From PLanc-01 sp034678485 (lineage in GTDB: Bacteria > Planctomycetota > Phycisphaerae > Sedimentisphaerales > Anaerobacaceae): a DNA stretch of 64,000 nt. The DNA is taken from assembly GCA_034678485.1 (NCBI GenBank), contig JAXDBU010000125.1:1-64000 (forward strand), read 5' to 3'. Positions 35,598 to 44,424 of the stretch are shown in pieces (within the stretch, counting starts at the first letter, position 1; each line of letters starts with the position of its first letter). The position numbers and the translations under genes were made by a program. The notes under the pieces are model-generated. The model ran no database searches. It was given only the letters and a program-made list of their open reading frames with translations, and had not been told where the DNA came from.

Positions 35598-38500
35598 TCA
35601 TTCGATCTGCTTGTAGTGCTCGGCCTCCCGATTCGACAGTCGGCCCTGCTCGATGAGGGTTCGCATCCGCTGGGTATCGACGTCGCGAGGTTGCCCGGCG
35701 ACGCCGACGGCTGCTGTGGGTTCCTGCAGGACTTGGGGCGCAGCGAGCCGGAACTGGTCTACGGAGAGCCCTGCGACGAAAAGGCCAACAAGGACCGTCG
35801 AGAGGATGAGTGGTCCGCCTGCCGATCGCGGAGACGCCAGCGTGCTCGACTTCGCCAAGTGCCGGCAGCGGTCGCAGTAAAGGCAATCGAGATGGTCTGT
35901 CGTCGTCAAGCCGAACTCGCAGTTGCCGAACCACTTTGGCGGGCTCCATCGTTGCAGAAGTCGGATTCGGTTGAGCAGGGATAGAAAAGCCCCCGCCGGG
36001 CACAGGTAGCGGCACCAGAAGCGACCGTAGAAGAGCGAACCGACCAGTGCGGCGCCGGCGACTATGGGCAGCCAGGCAGGCCAGTGAGATCGTGCCGAGC
36101 GTAGAGCGAAGAGCGTCGTCAATGGATCGCCCGCCAGGGTCCGTCGGTCTCTGGTGACGAAGAACCCTACGACGAGGACCGCGAGAAGCACGTACTTGAT
36201 GAATCGGGCAGCCCGCATCTCATCACGCGTCGGCGACGGGTGGAGCCGGCGCGGCAACAAGTGTCCCAGCAACTCCTGCGCCGCTCCAAAGGGGCAGAGA
36301 TAGCCGCAATAGAGGTTCCCGAACAGCAGCACGAGGATTGGCACGCCTGTCACCAGGAGAAACGCGCCAGTCAAGGCCGGCGCAGGCGTGTCGAACGATA
36401 GCAGGGTGGCGATCTGTTCCGTGGAGTACTGGGCGTTCAGGACGACTCCACCCACGATGAAGGTCAAGATGAGCACGGCCGGCCGGGTGCGAGCGCCGCC
36501 TCGATAGATCGTCAGGAAGGTTAGGACAGTAATCGCCGCGAGATAGAGTGCGGTTGTGTCCGCCACAGCTCCTGGCTTGCCTGAGCCGGATGGGGCGGCG
36601 TTTTGGAGGACCTCGACGGCGAATCGCCGGCCCGACCTCCGCAGCGCCGCGAGGACTGCTTCGGAACTGATGGTCGCCCCCGCGACCGCGTTCACGCCGG
36701 TGAGGGGTTCAGGTCCGAACAGGTCCTTTCCCTTGAGAGAATCGAGCCAGCCGTGGAGCATCTCCATATACGAGGGGGTTTCGTTGGATCGTGCGATCAG
36801 CAGACCAGTCAGCTTGCCCGTGGCGTCGACGCGGGTGACCAGGTTGAGCCTGCCGCCGAAACCACGGACATCGGGAGCGAATTCAGCCGAGCTGAACAGA
36901 TAGCCGACCGGCTTTTCGTTGGCATCGAAGATGGTGATGTAGTCTGCCTTCTCATCGTTGTCCGACAGGGTCGCCGATGCGTAGCGGGTCTGTTCCTCGC
37001 CTGCCAGTGCCGCGACGGCATATTGCGGAATCGCAGGCTGCAGGTTCTCGTTTGCCCACATCAGGATGTTCGAGCCCAGAACGGTACAGGCGCACAGGCC
37101 AAACAACACATAGCCGATCCGCCTGAAGCTCGTACCTGTAGCGGGCACATCGGCAGTCTCCGAACGCCACAGACCTGCGAGTGCGGCGGGCAGATTGGCG
37201 AACAGCAGGCCCATGACGACCAGCAACGAGACCCTGGTTCCAAGCACCGGGATCATCAGGAGGCTCGTCGCCAATCCGCCGAAGCAGGCGCCCAGATGAT
37301 CGGCGGTCTCGAGCCGGCTGCCTGCTTCGCCTGGATTGAAGGTCCCAGGAGCGAGTTGTGCCGCGGCGATGGGCCAGTATCCGCCGCAACACAGGCCCGA
37401 CAGGACGAACGCCAACGCGAAGACTCCATGTTCCGACCGCAGGAGACTCGCTCCATTGCCCGTCCAGGACCCGAACGAACTGATAGCAAGGGTCGCGAGC
37501 GCGATGCCATGCGCCAGAAGGACTGCGACGAGCAGAACATGCACGGATCGACGGCCCGGCTGTCGAGCCGTGAGCCGGCCTGCGAACAGTCCGCCTGCCG
37601 TCAGGCCGGCCATGAACAACGACGAGATCAGACCGATGTGCAGGTACAGCGACCCGAAGTGGGTCTCGTACAGGTACATCAGGAGAAGGACCATCGCGAT
37701 AGCGACCCAGCCGGTGGAGAAGACCAGGAAGGCGCTGTCGAAGCTCGACGGTCCTGCATTGGGAAAGCGGTCTGTCATCGCCAGGGTCCTCAGCGCGACA
37801 AACACGAGAACCGGAATAAGGAACGGCAACCAGCCGGCCGAAGCCAGCAGTCTGACGAATCGGGTCACCAAGACGCCCGACTGCCGCGCCGCCAACAGCA
37901 GGCTGTAGAGGTGCGCCAGCGGATGCGAGTCCCGATTAACTGAGAGTTCCTGTGGCACGTCGGCCTTGTCGTAGGCCGACATTGCCTGCGCTATTCGGTC
38001 GGGTAAGTACACGGACAGCAGGCCGGTCGGTGGAAAGACCTGTTGGGCACCCTGTATCTCAGCGAAGCGGTCGCGGACGGCCGCCGGGTCGTCCGTAAGG
38101 TCATGGGAGTCCGACGCGATCAGCCAAGTCTGCTCGCCCGGCGCCAGAACCATGTGCGAGAAGACCGTCGCCAGCGTCGCTCGCGTGGAGGCGCCCAGGC
38201 TCGCCAGTTCGGCTCCCATAATGTTCTCGCTGCCGGCGATGGCGACCGCGACCACTCCCTGCGAACGCAGCGATGCCTTCAGACGCTCGTAGAACTCGCC
38301 CGTGTAGTAGCGATTCGACGCGGAGCCAGTCACGTCGGGAAGGTCCACCACGACGAGGTCAAAACAACCGTTGGCATCGGTCAGATAGCGACGAATCTCG
38401 TCTTTCACGACGTGGAACCGGTCGTCGTGAACTGCATACTCGCCCGGCAGGATCTCCATGAGCCACCGGGCATACTCCGTGTCGGGATGTGCCCAGGCTA

Positions 38501-39452
38501 CGTGCTCGATCAGCGGCAGCATCAGGAGCCGGTTGCACATCGCCAGGCTGGAACCGACCACCAGGACCCGTCTGGCTTGGGGATTCTGGCAGAGCACCGT
38601 CGCAGCGGTCCGGCCGGCCTGCTCCTCGTTGGGCAGGGCCTCGCACACGCTGCCTTCCTTCATGACGATCCACTGGCCGGCGTATTCACCATAGAGATAC
38701 TCCGCCTGGGCGGTGAGGAACGCGCCTCGGAGGGCGTCGCGGGGCAAGAGCCTGCTCCATTTGGCTTCCTGGATGCGCCGCGTCAGCATTGCGTCGGTTC
38801 TCGTTAGAAGCAGCGCCGATATGCACGCCGCTGTGGCCAGCGAGATGACGATCGCAATCCGCCGGCTGCCGGCGGGCGAGAACAGGCCCACGATGGCAAC
38901 TGGGACCGCCAGGACAAGGGCCAGTAGCAAGGATACTTGCACCATGGACACGTGCCAGGCGAGCAGGGCGGTGACTGCTATGCCGCCTGTGAAACTGCCG
39001 ACGGCTTCGAGGACGTAGACGCGCGAGACCGGGAACGCGTGCGTTTGCTCGATCCATCGGCAGGCGACCGGGAACAGCAGACCGGTGACAAGACTCACAG
39101 GGGCATTGACCACCATCGATCCCAGGACCATCGTTTGAATGGAGACCAGGTCGTAGGAGGCGATGCCCGCCAGCTCGCGGGCTCGGACGATCAGCAGGAA
39201 CTGGGCGAGGAACGCCGGGATGTACAGCAGGAACAGCATCTCGGCGTGTCGCAACAGGCTTTCGGCGAACCGCGTCCACCGACGAACCAGGGTTGCCCCC
39301 AGGCTGACCCAGAGAAACCACGAGCCGAAGAAGACGCCGACGCCGATGTCGTTGCCCTCAAACGAAGTGACAAACTCGCGGAAGAGCAGGGTCTGGGCTG
39401 CGATGGCGACCAGCCCATAGGCGACGATCATCAAGCCGCGGGCTGCTTTCAT
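35598..39452 (-). CDS. Membrane fusion protein: spermidine-synthase-like, FMN-binding and NosR/NapH-like Fe-S modules
   Basis: 1284 residues. Residues about 1-235 are membrane helices like those preceding SpeE domains. About 240-450 is a Rossmann domain resembling spermidine synthase (FDLVVVDLPDVTGSASNRYY, EFYERLKASLRSQG), but its glycine loop reads VLVVGSSLAMC, so SAM or decarboxy-SAM binding is doubtful. A second membrane block covers about 540-800. About 830-980 is an FMN-binding domain with GVNAVAGATISSEAV, where the hydroxyl residue may take flavin covalently. The C-terminal part has more helices with YCGYLCPFG and WCRYLCPAG (about 1050 and 1147) and a DCLYCDRC site, as in NosR/NapH. The start overlaps the upstream stop by 4 bases (ATGA). 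Membrane electron transfer for the upstream system is inferred. Confidence 0.85.
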   Translation of the reverse strand: MKAARGLMIVAYGLVAIAAQTLLFREFVTSFEGNDIGVGVFFGSWFLWVSLGATLVRRWTRFAESLLRHAEMLFLLYIPAFLAQFLLIVRARELAGIASYDLVSIQTMVLGSMVVNAPVSLVTGLLFPVACRWIEQTHAFPVSRVYVLEAVGSFTGGIAVTALLAWHVSMVQVSLLLALVLAVPVAIVGLFSPAGSRRIAIVISLATAACISALLLTRTDAMLTRRIQEAKWSRLLPRDALRGAFLTAQAEYLYGEYAGQWIVMKEGSVCEALPNEEQAGRTAATVLCQNPQARRVLVVGSSLAMCNRLLMLPLIEHVAWAHPDTEYARWLMEILPGEYAVHDDRFHVVKDEIRRYLTDANGCFDLVVVDLPDVTGSASNRYYTGEFYERLKASLRSQGVVAVAIAGSENIMGAELASLGASTRATLATVFSHMVLAPGEQTWLIASDSHDLTDDPAAVRDRFAEIQGAQQVFPPTGLLSVYLPDRIAQAMSAYDKADVPQELSVNRDSHPLAHLYSLLLAARQSGVLVTRFVRLLASAGWLPFLIPVLVFVALRTLAMTDRFPNAGPSSFDSAFLVFSTGWVAIAMVLLLMYLYETHFGSLYLHIGLISSLFMAGLTAGGLFAGRLTARQPGRRSVHVLLVAVLLAHGIALATLAISSFGSWTGNGASLLRSEHGVFALAFVLSGLCCGGYWPIAAAQLAPGTFNPGEAGSRLETADHLGACFGGLATSLLMIPVLGTRVSLLVVMGLLFANLPAALAGLWRSETADVPATGTSFRRIGYVLFGLCACTVLGSNILMWANENLQPAIPQYAVAALAGEEQTRYASATLSDNDEKADYITIFDANEKPVGYLFSSAEFAPDVRGFGGRLNLVTRVDATGKLTGLLIARSNETPSYMEMLHGWLDSLKGKDLFGPEPLTGVNAVAGATISSEAVLAALRRSGRRFAVEVLQNAAPSGSGKPGAVADTTALYLAAITVLTFLTIYRGGARTRPAVLILTFIVGGVVLNAQYSTEQIATLLSFDTPAPALTGAFLLVTGVPILVLLFGNLYCGYLCPFGAAQELLGHLLPRRLHPSPTRDEMRAARFIKYVLLAVLVVGFFVTRDRRTLAGDPLTTLFALRSARSHWPAWLPIVAGAALVGSLFYGRFWCRYLCPAGAFLSLLNRIRLLQRWSPPKWFGNCEFGLTTTDHLDCLYCDRCRHLAKSSTLASPRSAGGPLILSTVLVGLFVAGLSVDQFRLAAPQVLQEPTAAVGVAGQPRDVDTQRMRTLIEQGRLSNREAEHYKQIE

Positions 39453-41008
39453 GGTTCCTCACCGAATACATCGGCCTGGAAGACCTCGAAAGTGGCACCC
39501 TGTTTCCAGGCGTCGGCCGGCAGGCCGGCCTTCGTGGACAAGTGCTCGAGCGTCGTCTCCAGGTCCCAGCCCTGTTCCGGAGCGACCTGAGGAAGGAAGA
39601 CTGCGGAATACCCGTTCTTCCGCAGGACCACTCCGTCGGTGCCGATGCGAATCTTACGCGCGGATGCCACAGGCGCCGGCGTCGTCAAGGCGGAGATCTC
39701 GATCTTGATCTGGTCGTATTCCTCGTCGTTGAGCGGCTTGAATCGCCGGTCCCCGAAGGCGGCGTAGATCGCGTTGCCGATCACGGCTTTGTACAAGGGG
39801 CGCTGGGGGAAGATGTCTCCGATGCAGCCGCGCAACTGCCCGTCTTTCTTGAGCGTTACGAAGGCCCCTCGCGGCGGCTTCATGGCGTCCGCAGGCGTGA
39901 AGTTCAGATCGGACGGCTCCGGCATCTTCTGGTGATCCAGTGCGTATCGAATGGTCCGGCGAGCCAGGTCCAGGAGTTGCTTCTTGTCCTCGGCCGTCAA
40001 CGGGGACTGGTGAGCCTGCGTCGGTGCAGTCGCAGCGGTCCACGTCCCCTGAAAGGTTGCCGCGAGGTAGCTGACGGAATTCGTGTGGTCGCCGGTCATT
40101 TCGCCGGAGGTTGCATACCGAAGCAACTGGGCCTTGGTGTCTTTGCCGAGCATTTCCAACAGCACGGCGATGGGTACGCAGCCGCAGATCGTCGCGTGGA
40201 CCTGGTCCCGATAGTCCAGCAGACCCCTGGCGTCGAGCTTGCGGATGAACTCGAGTGCGCCCATGTCGAGCTTCTTGATGTTCTCCGGGATATTCTCCTG
40301 GAAGGGCACGTAGCGATATTGCGGCCCATAGTGCGTGAAGTCCGAACTGGCGACGACGAGCGTGTCGGCGTTGACCAGACTCGCGAGGATCCTGCCTGCT
40401 TGTGCAACCGCCTCGTAGGAGCACTGCCCCGCGACGATCGGCACGAGCTTGAAGTCGGTCAGCTTGCATTGGAGCAGAGGGATCTCGATCTCGACGCTGT
40501 GCTCCTGCTGGTGGGCCGCCGGGATGCTCTGGAAGAGCGGATACTCCAGCAGTTTGCCGATGAACTCGACATCCAGGGGGATCTGTCCCAGGGGCGTCTC
40601 ATAGTGCGTCGCCCGTGGGACGCTGAATGCGTCCTCCATCGGCAGGCGGTGCGTGGGTCCGATAACGACAACTCGCCTGTAACTTCTGCCCAGTGATTTG
40701 ATGCCATACGCAGCGGTTGGGCCGGAATACGCATAGCCGGCGTGCGGGAGCAGAAGTGCGAGGATGTCCTGCTTCGGTTCGACATGGGCCTTTGCCAGAT
40801 AGCCCGCGATCTGTGAGCGAAGCTTGTTTGCGTCGTCGCTGTACCAGCTCCCGGCGATGGAGGATTTCAGCACGGTCTTTGCGTCGGCAGCCGCCACGGG
40901 TGTTGCGGCGGGCCTGTCCACTGCATGTCGGCCGATCACTACTACCACAACGACCAGCAGACACGCCAACAGAATCGGCACGCTCTTTCTTCTCAACCTC
41001 GCGTTCAT
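39449..41008 (-). CDS. AmmeMemoRadiSam system proteins B and A fused: Memo domain plus AMMECR1 domain
   Basis: 519 residues from ATG 41008, with GGAG upstream. A longer frame reaches 41161 but overlaps the small gene upstream and lacks family similarity. It has an N-terminal anchor or signal (SVPILLACLLVVVVVVIG), so the domains probably face the periplasm. The Memo domain (about 45-330) has PHAGYAYSGP, VVIGPTH, QQEHSVEIEIP and SSDFTHYGP, the metal or substrate pocket residues. The AMMECR1 domain (about 340-519) has GAFVTLKKDGQLRGCIGD. In the named three-part system these two families occur with a radical SAM enzyme, here upstream. The 3' end overlaps the next gene by 4 bases. Confidence 0.92.
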   Translation of the reverse strand: MNARLRRKSVPILLACLLVVVVVVIGRHAVDRPAATPVAAADAKTVLKSSIAGSWYSDDANKLRSQIAGYLAKAHVEPKQDILALLLPHAGYAYSGPTAAYGIKSLGRSYRRVVVIGPTHRLPMEDAFSVPRATHYETPLGQIPLDVEFIGKLLEYPLFQSIPAAHQQEHSVEIEIPLLQCKLTDFKLVPIVAGQCSYEAVAQAGRILASLVNADTLVVASSDFTHYGPQYRYVPFQENIPENIKKLDMGALEFIRKLDARGLLDYRDQVHATICGCVPIAVLLEMLGKDTKAQLLRYATSGEMTGDHTNSVSYLAATFQGTWTAATAPTQAHQSPLTAEDKKQLLDLARRTIRYALDHQKMPEPSDLNFTPADAMKPPRGAFVTLKKDGQLRGCIGDIFPQRPLYKAVIGNAIYAAFGDRRFKPLNDEEYDQIKIEISALTTPAPVASARKIRIGTDGVVLRKNGYSAVFLPQVAPEQGWDLETTLEHLSTKAGLPADAWKQGATFEVFQADVFGEEP

Positions 41009-41009
41009 C

Positions 41010-41192
41010 TCAGCCACTCCATTTGGATTGTGTTCGGATGTCGCCCATTGGCATGATGACGCCGGGGTAATCGTCCGAGCGATTCGCCCACACGGTCCGG
41101 CGGGGCAGGGCCTTGCGGCCCATCCAGGCCAGGCAACCGCCCATTGCCGAAACCACGACACTGATACGACACAGGAACTCCCGTCGCGTCAT
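41010..41192 (-). CDS. Small Tat-signal peptide gene in the AmmeMemoRadiSam operon
   Basis: 60 residues. It starts MTRREFLCRIS, a good twin-arginine motif, followed by a hydrophobic stretch and then LPRRTVWAN, leaving a short mature segment of about 24 residues starting NRSDDYPGVIMP and ending in SKWSG. Its ATG overlaps the radical SAM stop (ATGA), with GGAG inside the upstream gene, and its stop lies one base before the next ATG, so it is translationally coupled on both sides. I do not recognise it as a described family. It could be a peptide substrate or tethered partner of the system, or the remnant of a larger Tat protein. No frameshift partner is seen in the next gene, which has its own signal. 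Confidence 0.7.
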   Translation of the reverse strand: MTRREFLCRISVVVSAMGGCLAWMGRKALPRRTVWANRSDDYPGVIMPMGDIRTQSKWSG

Positions 41193-42181
41193 TTCCAGAC
41201 TCCGTGAATCTCCCGTCCACAATCGGGGCAGCGTCCATCCTTCAATCGGTTTTGCAGCACCGTGAAGCCGACCCGCTGGATCAAGACCCTCTTGCAGGCC
41301 GGACAGTAGGTGTGCTCTCCCTTTTCGCTCTGGCGGTTGCCGATGTAGACGTACTCCATGCCCTCGCTCATCGCGATGTCGCGAGCGGTTTCGAGACTCT
41401 GCAGCGAGGTGGGCGGCAGGTGCCGCATCTGGTACGTCGGATAGAACCCGCTGAAGTGCAAGGGCGTCTCCTTGCCGACGTTTGCCCGTACCCACTGGGA
41501 CAGAGAACGGAGGTCCTCGGGTTTGTCGTTCAGGGTTGGGATAACGAGATTGATCACCTCGACGTGCACGCCCATCGACTTGGCGACCACGATGGAGTTC
41601 TGGACCGGCTTGAGCGTTGCGGAGCAGACGTCGCGATAGAATGCCTCCGACATCGACTTGAGGTCGATCCGGACGGCGTCGATGTACTGCAGCAGCTTTC
41701 GCCACGGCTCTTCGTTCACGTACCCTGCTGTCACGAGGACATTTCGCAGGCCCGCTTCCTTCGCGAGCCTGGCGGTATCGTAGGTGTACTCGTAGTAGAC
41801 GATGGGCTCAGTATAGGTGTACGCGATGGAAGGGCGGTTGTACTGTCGGGCCAGGGCGACCACCTTCGCGGGCGGGCACACGTATGCGTGGCTATCCTCC
41901 GGATTCGTCTGCGAGATCTCCCAGTTCTGGCAGTTCTTGCAGTGGAGGTTGCAGCCGACAGTGGCCAACGAGAGGATCTTCGTGCCCGGCAGGAAGTGAA
42001 AGACCGGCTTCTTCTCGACCGGATCGTCCGCGGTCATGGAGCAGGGAAAACCGTAGACGACACTGCGGAGCACGCCGTCGAGGTTGACGCGGACTCTGCA
42101 CTCGCCGCTCTGGCCCGGCCCGATGAGGCACCGCTTCGGACATAGCTCGCATTGGACCTTCACGTTCTGCCCCCGGTTCAA
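41189..42181 (-). CDS. AmmeMemoRadiSam system radical SAM enzyme
   Basis: 330 residues. An N-terminal cysteine block CELCPKRC...GECRVR precedes the radical SAM motif CNLHCKNC (C77, C81, C84). Then follow YTYTEPIVYYEY, VRIDLKSMSEAFYR and HFSGFYPTYQM, and a C-terminal zinc-ribbon-like pair (CPACKR, CPDCGRE). This order matches the AmmeMemoRadiSam radical SAM family (same broad group as pyruvate-formate-lyase-activating-like enzymes). The first possible start is TTG 42181; GTG 42163, with GGGGG upstream, is an alternative. It is the first gene of the four-gene operon. A perfect TATAAT lies 41 bases upstream. Confidence 0.92.
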   Translation of the reverse strand: MNRGQNVKVQCELCPKRCLIGPGQSGECRVRVNLDGVLRSVVYGFPCSMTADDPVEKKPVFHFLPGTKILSLATVGCNLHCKNCQNWEISQTNPEDSHAYVCPPAKVVALARQYNRPSIAYTYTEPIVYYEYTYDTARLAKEAGLRNVLVTAGYVNEEPWRKLLQYIDAVRIDLKSMSEAFYRDVCSATLKPVQNSIVVAKSMGVHVEVINLVIPTLNDKPEDLRSLSQWVRANVGKETPLHFSGFYPTYQMRHLPPTSLQSLETARDIAMSEGMEYVYIGNRQSEKGEHTYCPACKRVLIQRVGFTVLQNRLKDGRCPDCGREIHGVWK

Positions 42182-42221
42182 CCACGCGCGGCTCAGGCGA
42201 CCGCCATCTCAACAGCCTGCC

Positions 42222-42227
42222 ATTATA
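42222..42227 (-). promoter_or_regulatory. Possible -10 box of the AmmeMemoRadiSam operon
   Basis: A perfect TATAAT on the minus strand lies 41 bases before the TTG start. No good -35 box is seen at 16-18 bases, so an activator may be needed (inference). Confidence 0.4.
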
Positions 42228-42289
42228 CTCGATTGACGGCGGGTAAGGTAGTGGATCGGCCGGAGGCCAGGGTCGGCAGGATCGAGTTG

Positions 42290-42317
42290 TTGTGGTTCGA
42301 GGTTCATTCGTTACAAT
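42290..42317 (+). promoter_or_regulatory. Probable promoter of the metallophosphoesterase gene
   Basis: TTGTGG (42290-42295), a 16-base spacer and TACAAT (42312-42317), about 110 bases before the ATG at 42427. Confidence 0.5.
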
Positions 42318-42392
42318 GGTGAATCGTCATTGGGAAATCGTGAATCCCGAAGGGGTAGTTATGGGCGACGGCAAGTGCGAGATTCGGATCGG

Positions 42393-42424
42393 CACCTCCG
42401 ACCGGGGTTTTTCTTCGGGAGGTG
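42393..42424 (+). promoter_or_regulatory. Hairpin that could sequester the ribosome binding site
   Basis: CACCTCCGA (42393-42401) pairs with TCGGGAGGTG (42415-42424), with one bulge, and covers the GGGAGG ribosome site directly before ATG 42427. Confidence 0.45.
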
Positions 42425-42426
42425 AA

Positions 42427-43617
42427 ATGGTGGCAATACGTCGTGTCTTTCCGGTTGCAGCGATTGTGGCTTGCGTCGTGATGTTGCCGTGTGCTTTTGC
42501 ACAGGATGCGGACAGGCTGGACATCACCCATGGGCCCTATCTCCAGGCTGTCACGGACTCGTCGGCTGTCGTGGTCTGGTTTACGAACAGGAACTGCGTT
42601 TCCCGGGTGGAATACGCTCCGGCGGATGCCCCCTCCGACAGTGACGAGACGAAGACCGCTTTTGGCAGCCATCACGGCCTCATCGACGCCAATACCACGA
42701 TTCACAGGGTCCCGCTCACCGGCCTGAAACCGGGGGTCAGATACGAATACCGGGTCGTTTCCAGGGAGATTGTGAAATTCGATCCCTATGAGGTTACCTA
42801 CGGCGACACGATCGTGGAAGGACCCTACTGTGTGCAGGCCTGGAACCCGCAGAAGGAGGGGATCTCATTCTGCGTGGTCAATGATATCCATGAGAATGTG
42901 CAGAGACTCGATTCCCTGCTGAACCAGGTTTCGCTGGGTGCGACGGATCTGGTTTTTCTCAACGGCGACATGATCGACCACTGGACCCGCGAGAACCAGC
43001 CGTTCGACGCATTCCTGGATCTCTGTGTCCGGCGTTTCGCGAGGGAGACCCCAATGCTGTACGTCCGCGGCAACCACGAGACCCGCGGGTGTCTCGCCAG
43101 GGGACTGCTTGATTACTTCCCGACGTCCAACGGGCAGTATCACCATGCCTTCCGACACGGGCCTGTCGGCTTCCTCGTCCTGGATTCCGGCGAGGACAAG
43201 CCCGACTCGAACAAGGAATACGCCGGACTGGTGGACTTTGATGCCTACCGGGCCGAGCAGACGCAGTGGCTACGTCGAGTCGTTCAGGACGAGTCGTTCA
43301 CGACCGCCAGATATCGAGTGGTCTTCATGCACATTCCACCTTCCACCCATCCGCGGGCGTACGGGGCCTCGCAGGTCCATACGTTGTGGTCGCCCATCCT
43401 GAACGAGGCGCACATCGATCTGGTCCTCTGCGGCCATACGCACCGTTTTGCTCGAATTGATCCGAACGAATCGGCGAACCGCTATCCCATCCTCATCAAC
43501 GCACCCGACACAGTCGTCCAGATTGAAGCGTCGGGCAGTCGGCTGGAGGTGAAAGCCAAGAGAACTGATGGCGGGATCGTGGATACGTTTGCGTTGGAAC
43601 CTCATTCCGGTGACTGA
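42427..43617 (+). CDS. Secreted metallophosphoesterase, purple-acid-phosphatase-like
   Basis: 396 residues from ATG 42427 (GGGAGG upstream; the frame stays open to 42292). It has signal peptide FPVAAIVACVVMLPCAFAQ, then an Fn3-like N-terminal domain as in purple acid phosphatases (THGPYLQAVTDSSAVVVWF). The calcineurin-like catalytic domain has all metal motifs: VVNDIHE, LNGDMIDH, VRGNHETRG, VFMHIPP and CGHTHRF. It should hydrolyse phosphoesters outside the cytoplasm; substrate unknown. It is monocistronic, with its own promoter and a possible ribosome-site hairpin. Confidence 0.88.
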   Translation: MVAIRRVFPVAAIVACVVMLPCAFAQDADRLDITHGPYLQAVTDSSAVVVWFTNRNCVSRVEYAPADAPSDSDETKTAFGSHHGLIDANTTIHRVPLTGLKPGVRYEYRVVSREIVKFDPYEVTYGDTIVEGPYCVQAWNPQKEGISFCVVNDIHENVQRLDSLLNQVSLGATDLVFLNGDMIDHWTRENQPFDAFLDLCVRRFARETPMLYVRGNHETRGCLARGLLDYFPTSNGQYHHAFRHGPVGFLVLDSGEDKPDSNKEYAGLVDFDAYRAEQTQWLRRVVQDESFTTARYRVVFMHIPPSTHPRAYGASQVHTLWSPILNEAHIDLVLCGHTHRFARIDPNESANRYPILINAPDTVVQIEASGSRLEVKAKRTDGGIVDTFALEPHSGD

Positions 43618-43690
43618 AACCGCCGGAGGGGGCAGACTCCTGCTCGACCAGAATGGTGAACAAGGCCGCAAGTGCTTTTGTACAAAGCTC

Positions 43691-43719
43691 TTGCGTGCAC
43701 GTGTCTATTTGGCTATACT
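43691..43719 (+). promoter_or_regulatory. Sigma70-type promoter of the ECF sigma gene
   Basis: TTGCGT (43691-43696), a 17-base spacer and TATACT (43714-43719), 26 bases before the ATG. Confidence 0.65.
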
Positions 43720-43745
43720 GAAGGCAGTCTCCGTCGAGCGCAAGA

Positions 43746-44375
43746 ATGGAAAATGACGGCCCAACCACAGAACAGACAGGCGCTACGGCGCATCTGAATA
43801 GCATTAAGCTTGGTGTTGAGGTGCCAACGAGGCCGACGCCTGTGGATGACAGCAGCGTGCTCGCAAAGCAACTTCGCCATGGCGAGCACGCGGCGGCCAC
43901 AGAGCTTGTGGACCGTTACTACCAGCGGATTTACCTGTTCATGCGGGCCGTCGGACATGACCGCCAGATCAGCGAGGACCTGACGCAGGAAACGTTCTTG
44001 CGGGCTTGGTACCACATCGGGCAACTACGGGACGGCAAAGCGCTCAACAGTTGGTTGTTTCGAATTGCCGGCAATGTGTCGCGTCTGCACCGACGGCGGT
44101 TGAAAGGCAAAGACAGCGTCAGTCTCGATAGTATCGAGCCCCCGGCGGGTGACGCCGACGGATCGCGGGAGGCCGGACGGCAGGAGCAACTTGACCGTGT
44201 GCAGCAGGCAGTCCAGAGGTTGCCCTGGAAGCTCAGACAGGCGGTTGTCCTGCACTATATGGAGCAATTGACGATTGCCGAGGCGGCCGACGCCGCGGGG
44301 ATTCGCGCGGGGACGTTGAAGAGCCGCCTGAACCGCGGCTTGGAGGCACTGAGGAAGGAAGTGGCCGACGAGTGA
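43746..44375 (+). CDS. ECF-type RNA polymerase sigma factor
   Basis: 209 residues. Sigma region 2 covers about 40-110 (LVDRYYQRIYLFMRA, EDLTQETFLRAWYHI, LNSWLFRIAGNVSR) and region 4 about 140-205 (VQRLPWKLRQAVVLHYMEQLTIAEAADA, then GTLKSRLNRGLEAL as the DNA-reading HTH). It directs RNA polymerase to a specific promoter set. A single-helix membrane protein follows after 49 bases and is a likely partner. Its own promoter is sigma70-like, not obviously self-regulated. Confidence 0.92.
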   Translation: MENDGPTTEQTGATAHLNSIKLGVEVPTRPTPVDDSSVLAKQLRHGEHAAATELVDRYYQRIYLFMRAVGHDRQISEDLTQETFLRAWYHIGQLRDGKALNSWLFRIAGNVSRLHRRRLKGKDSVSLDSIEPPAGDADGSREAGRQEQLDRVQQAVQRLPWKLRQAVVLHYMEQLTIAEAADAAGIRAGTLKSRLNRGLEALRKEVADE

Positions 44376-44424
44376 CGGAAACAGCGAACGTTAGTCTCGG
44401 AGAACCGCAAGGGATGGACCAATC

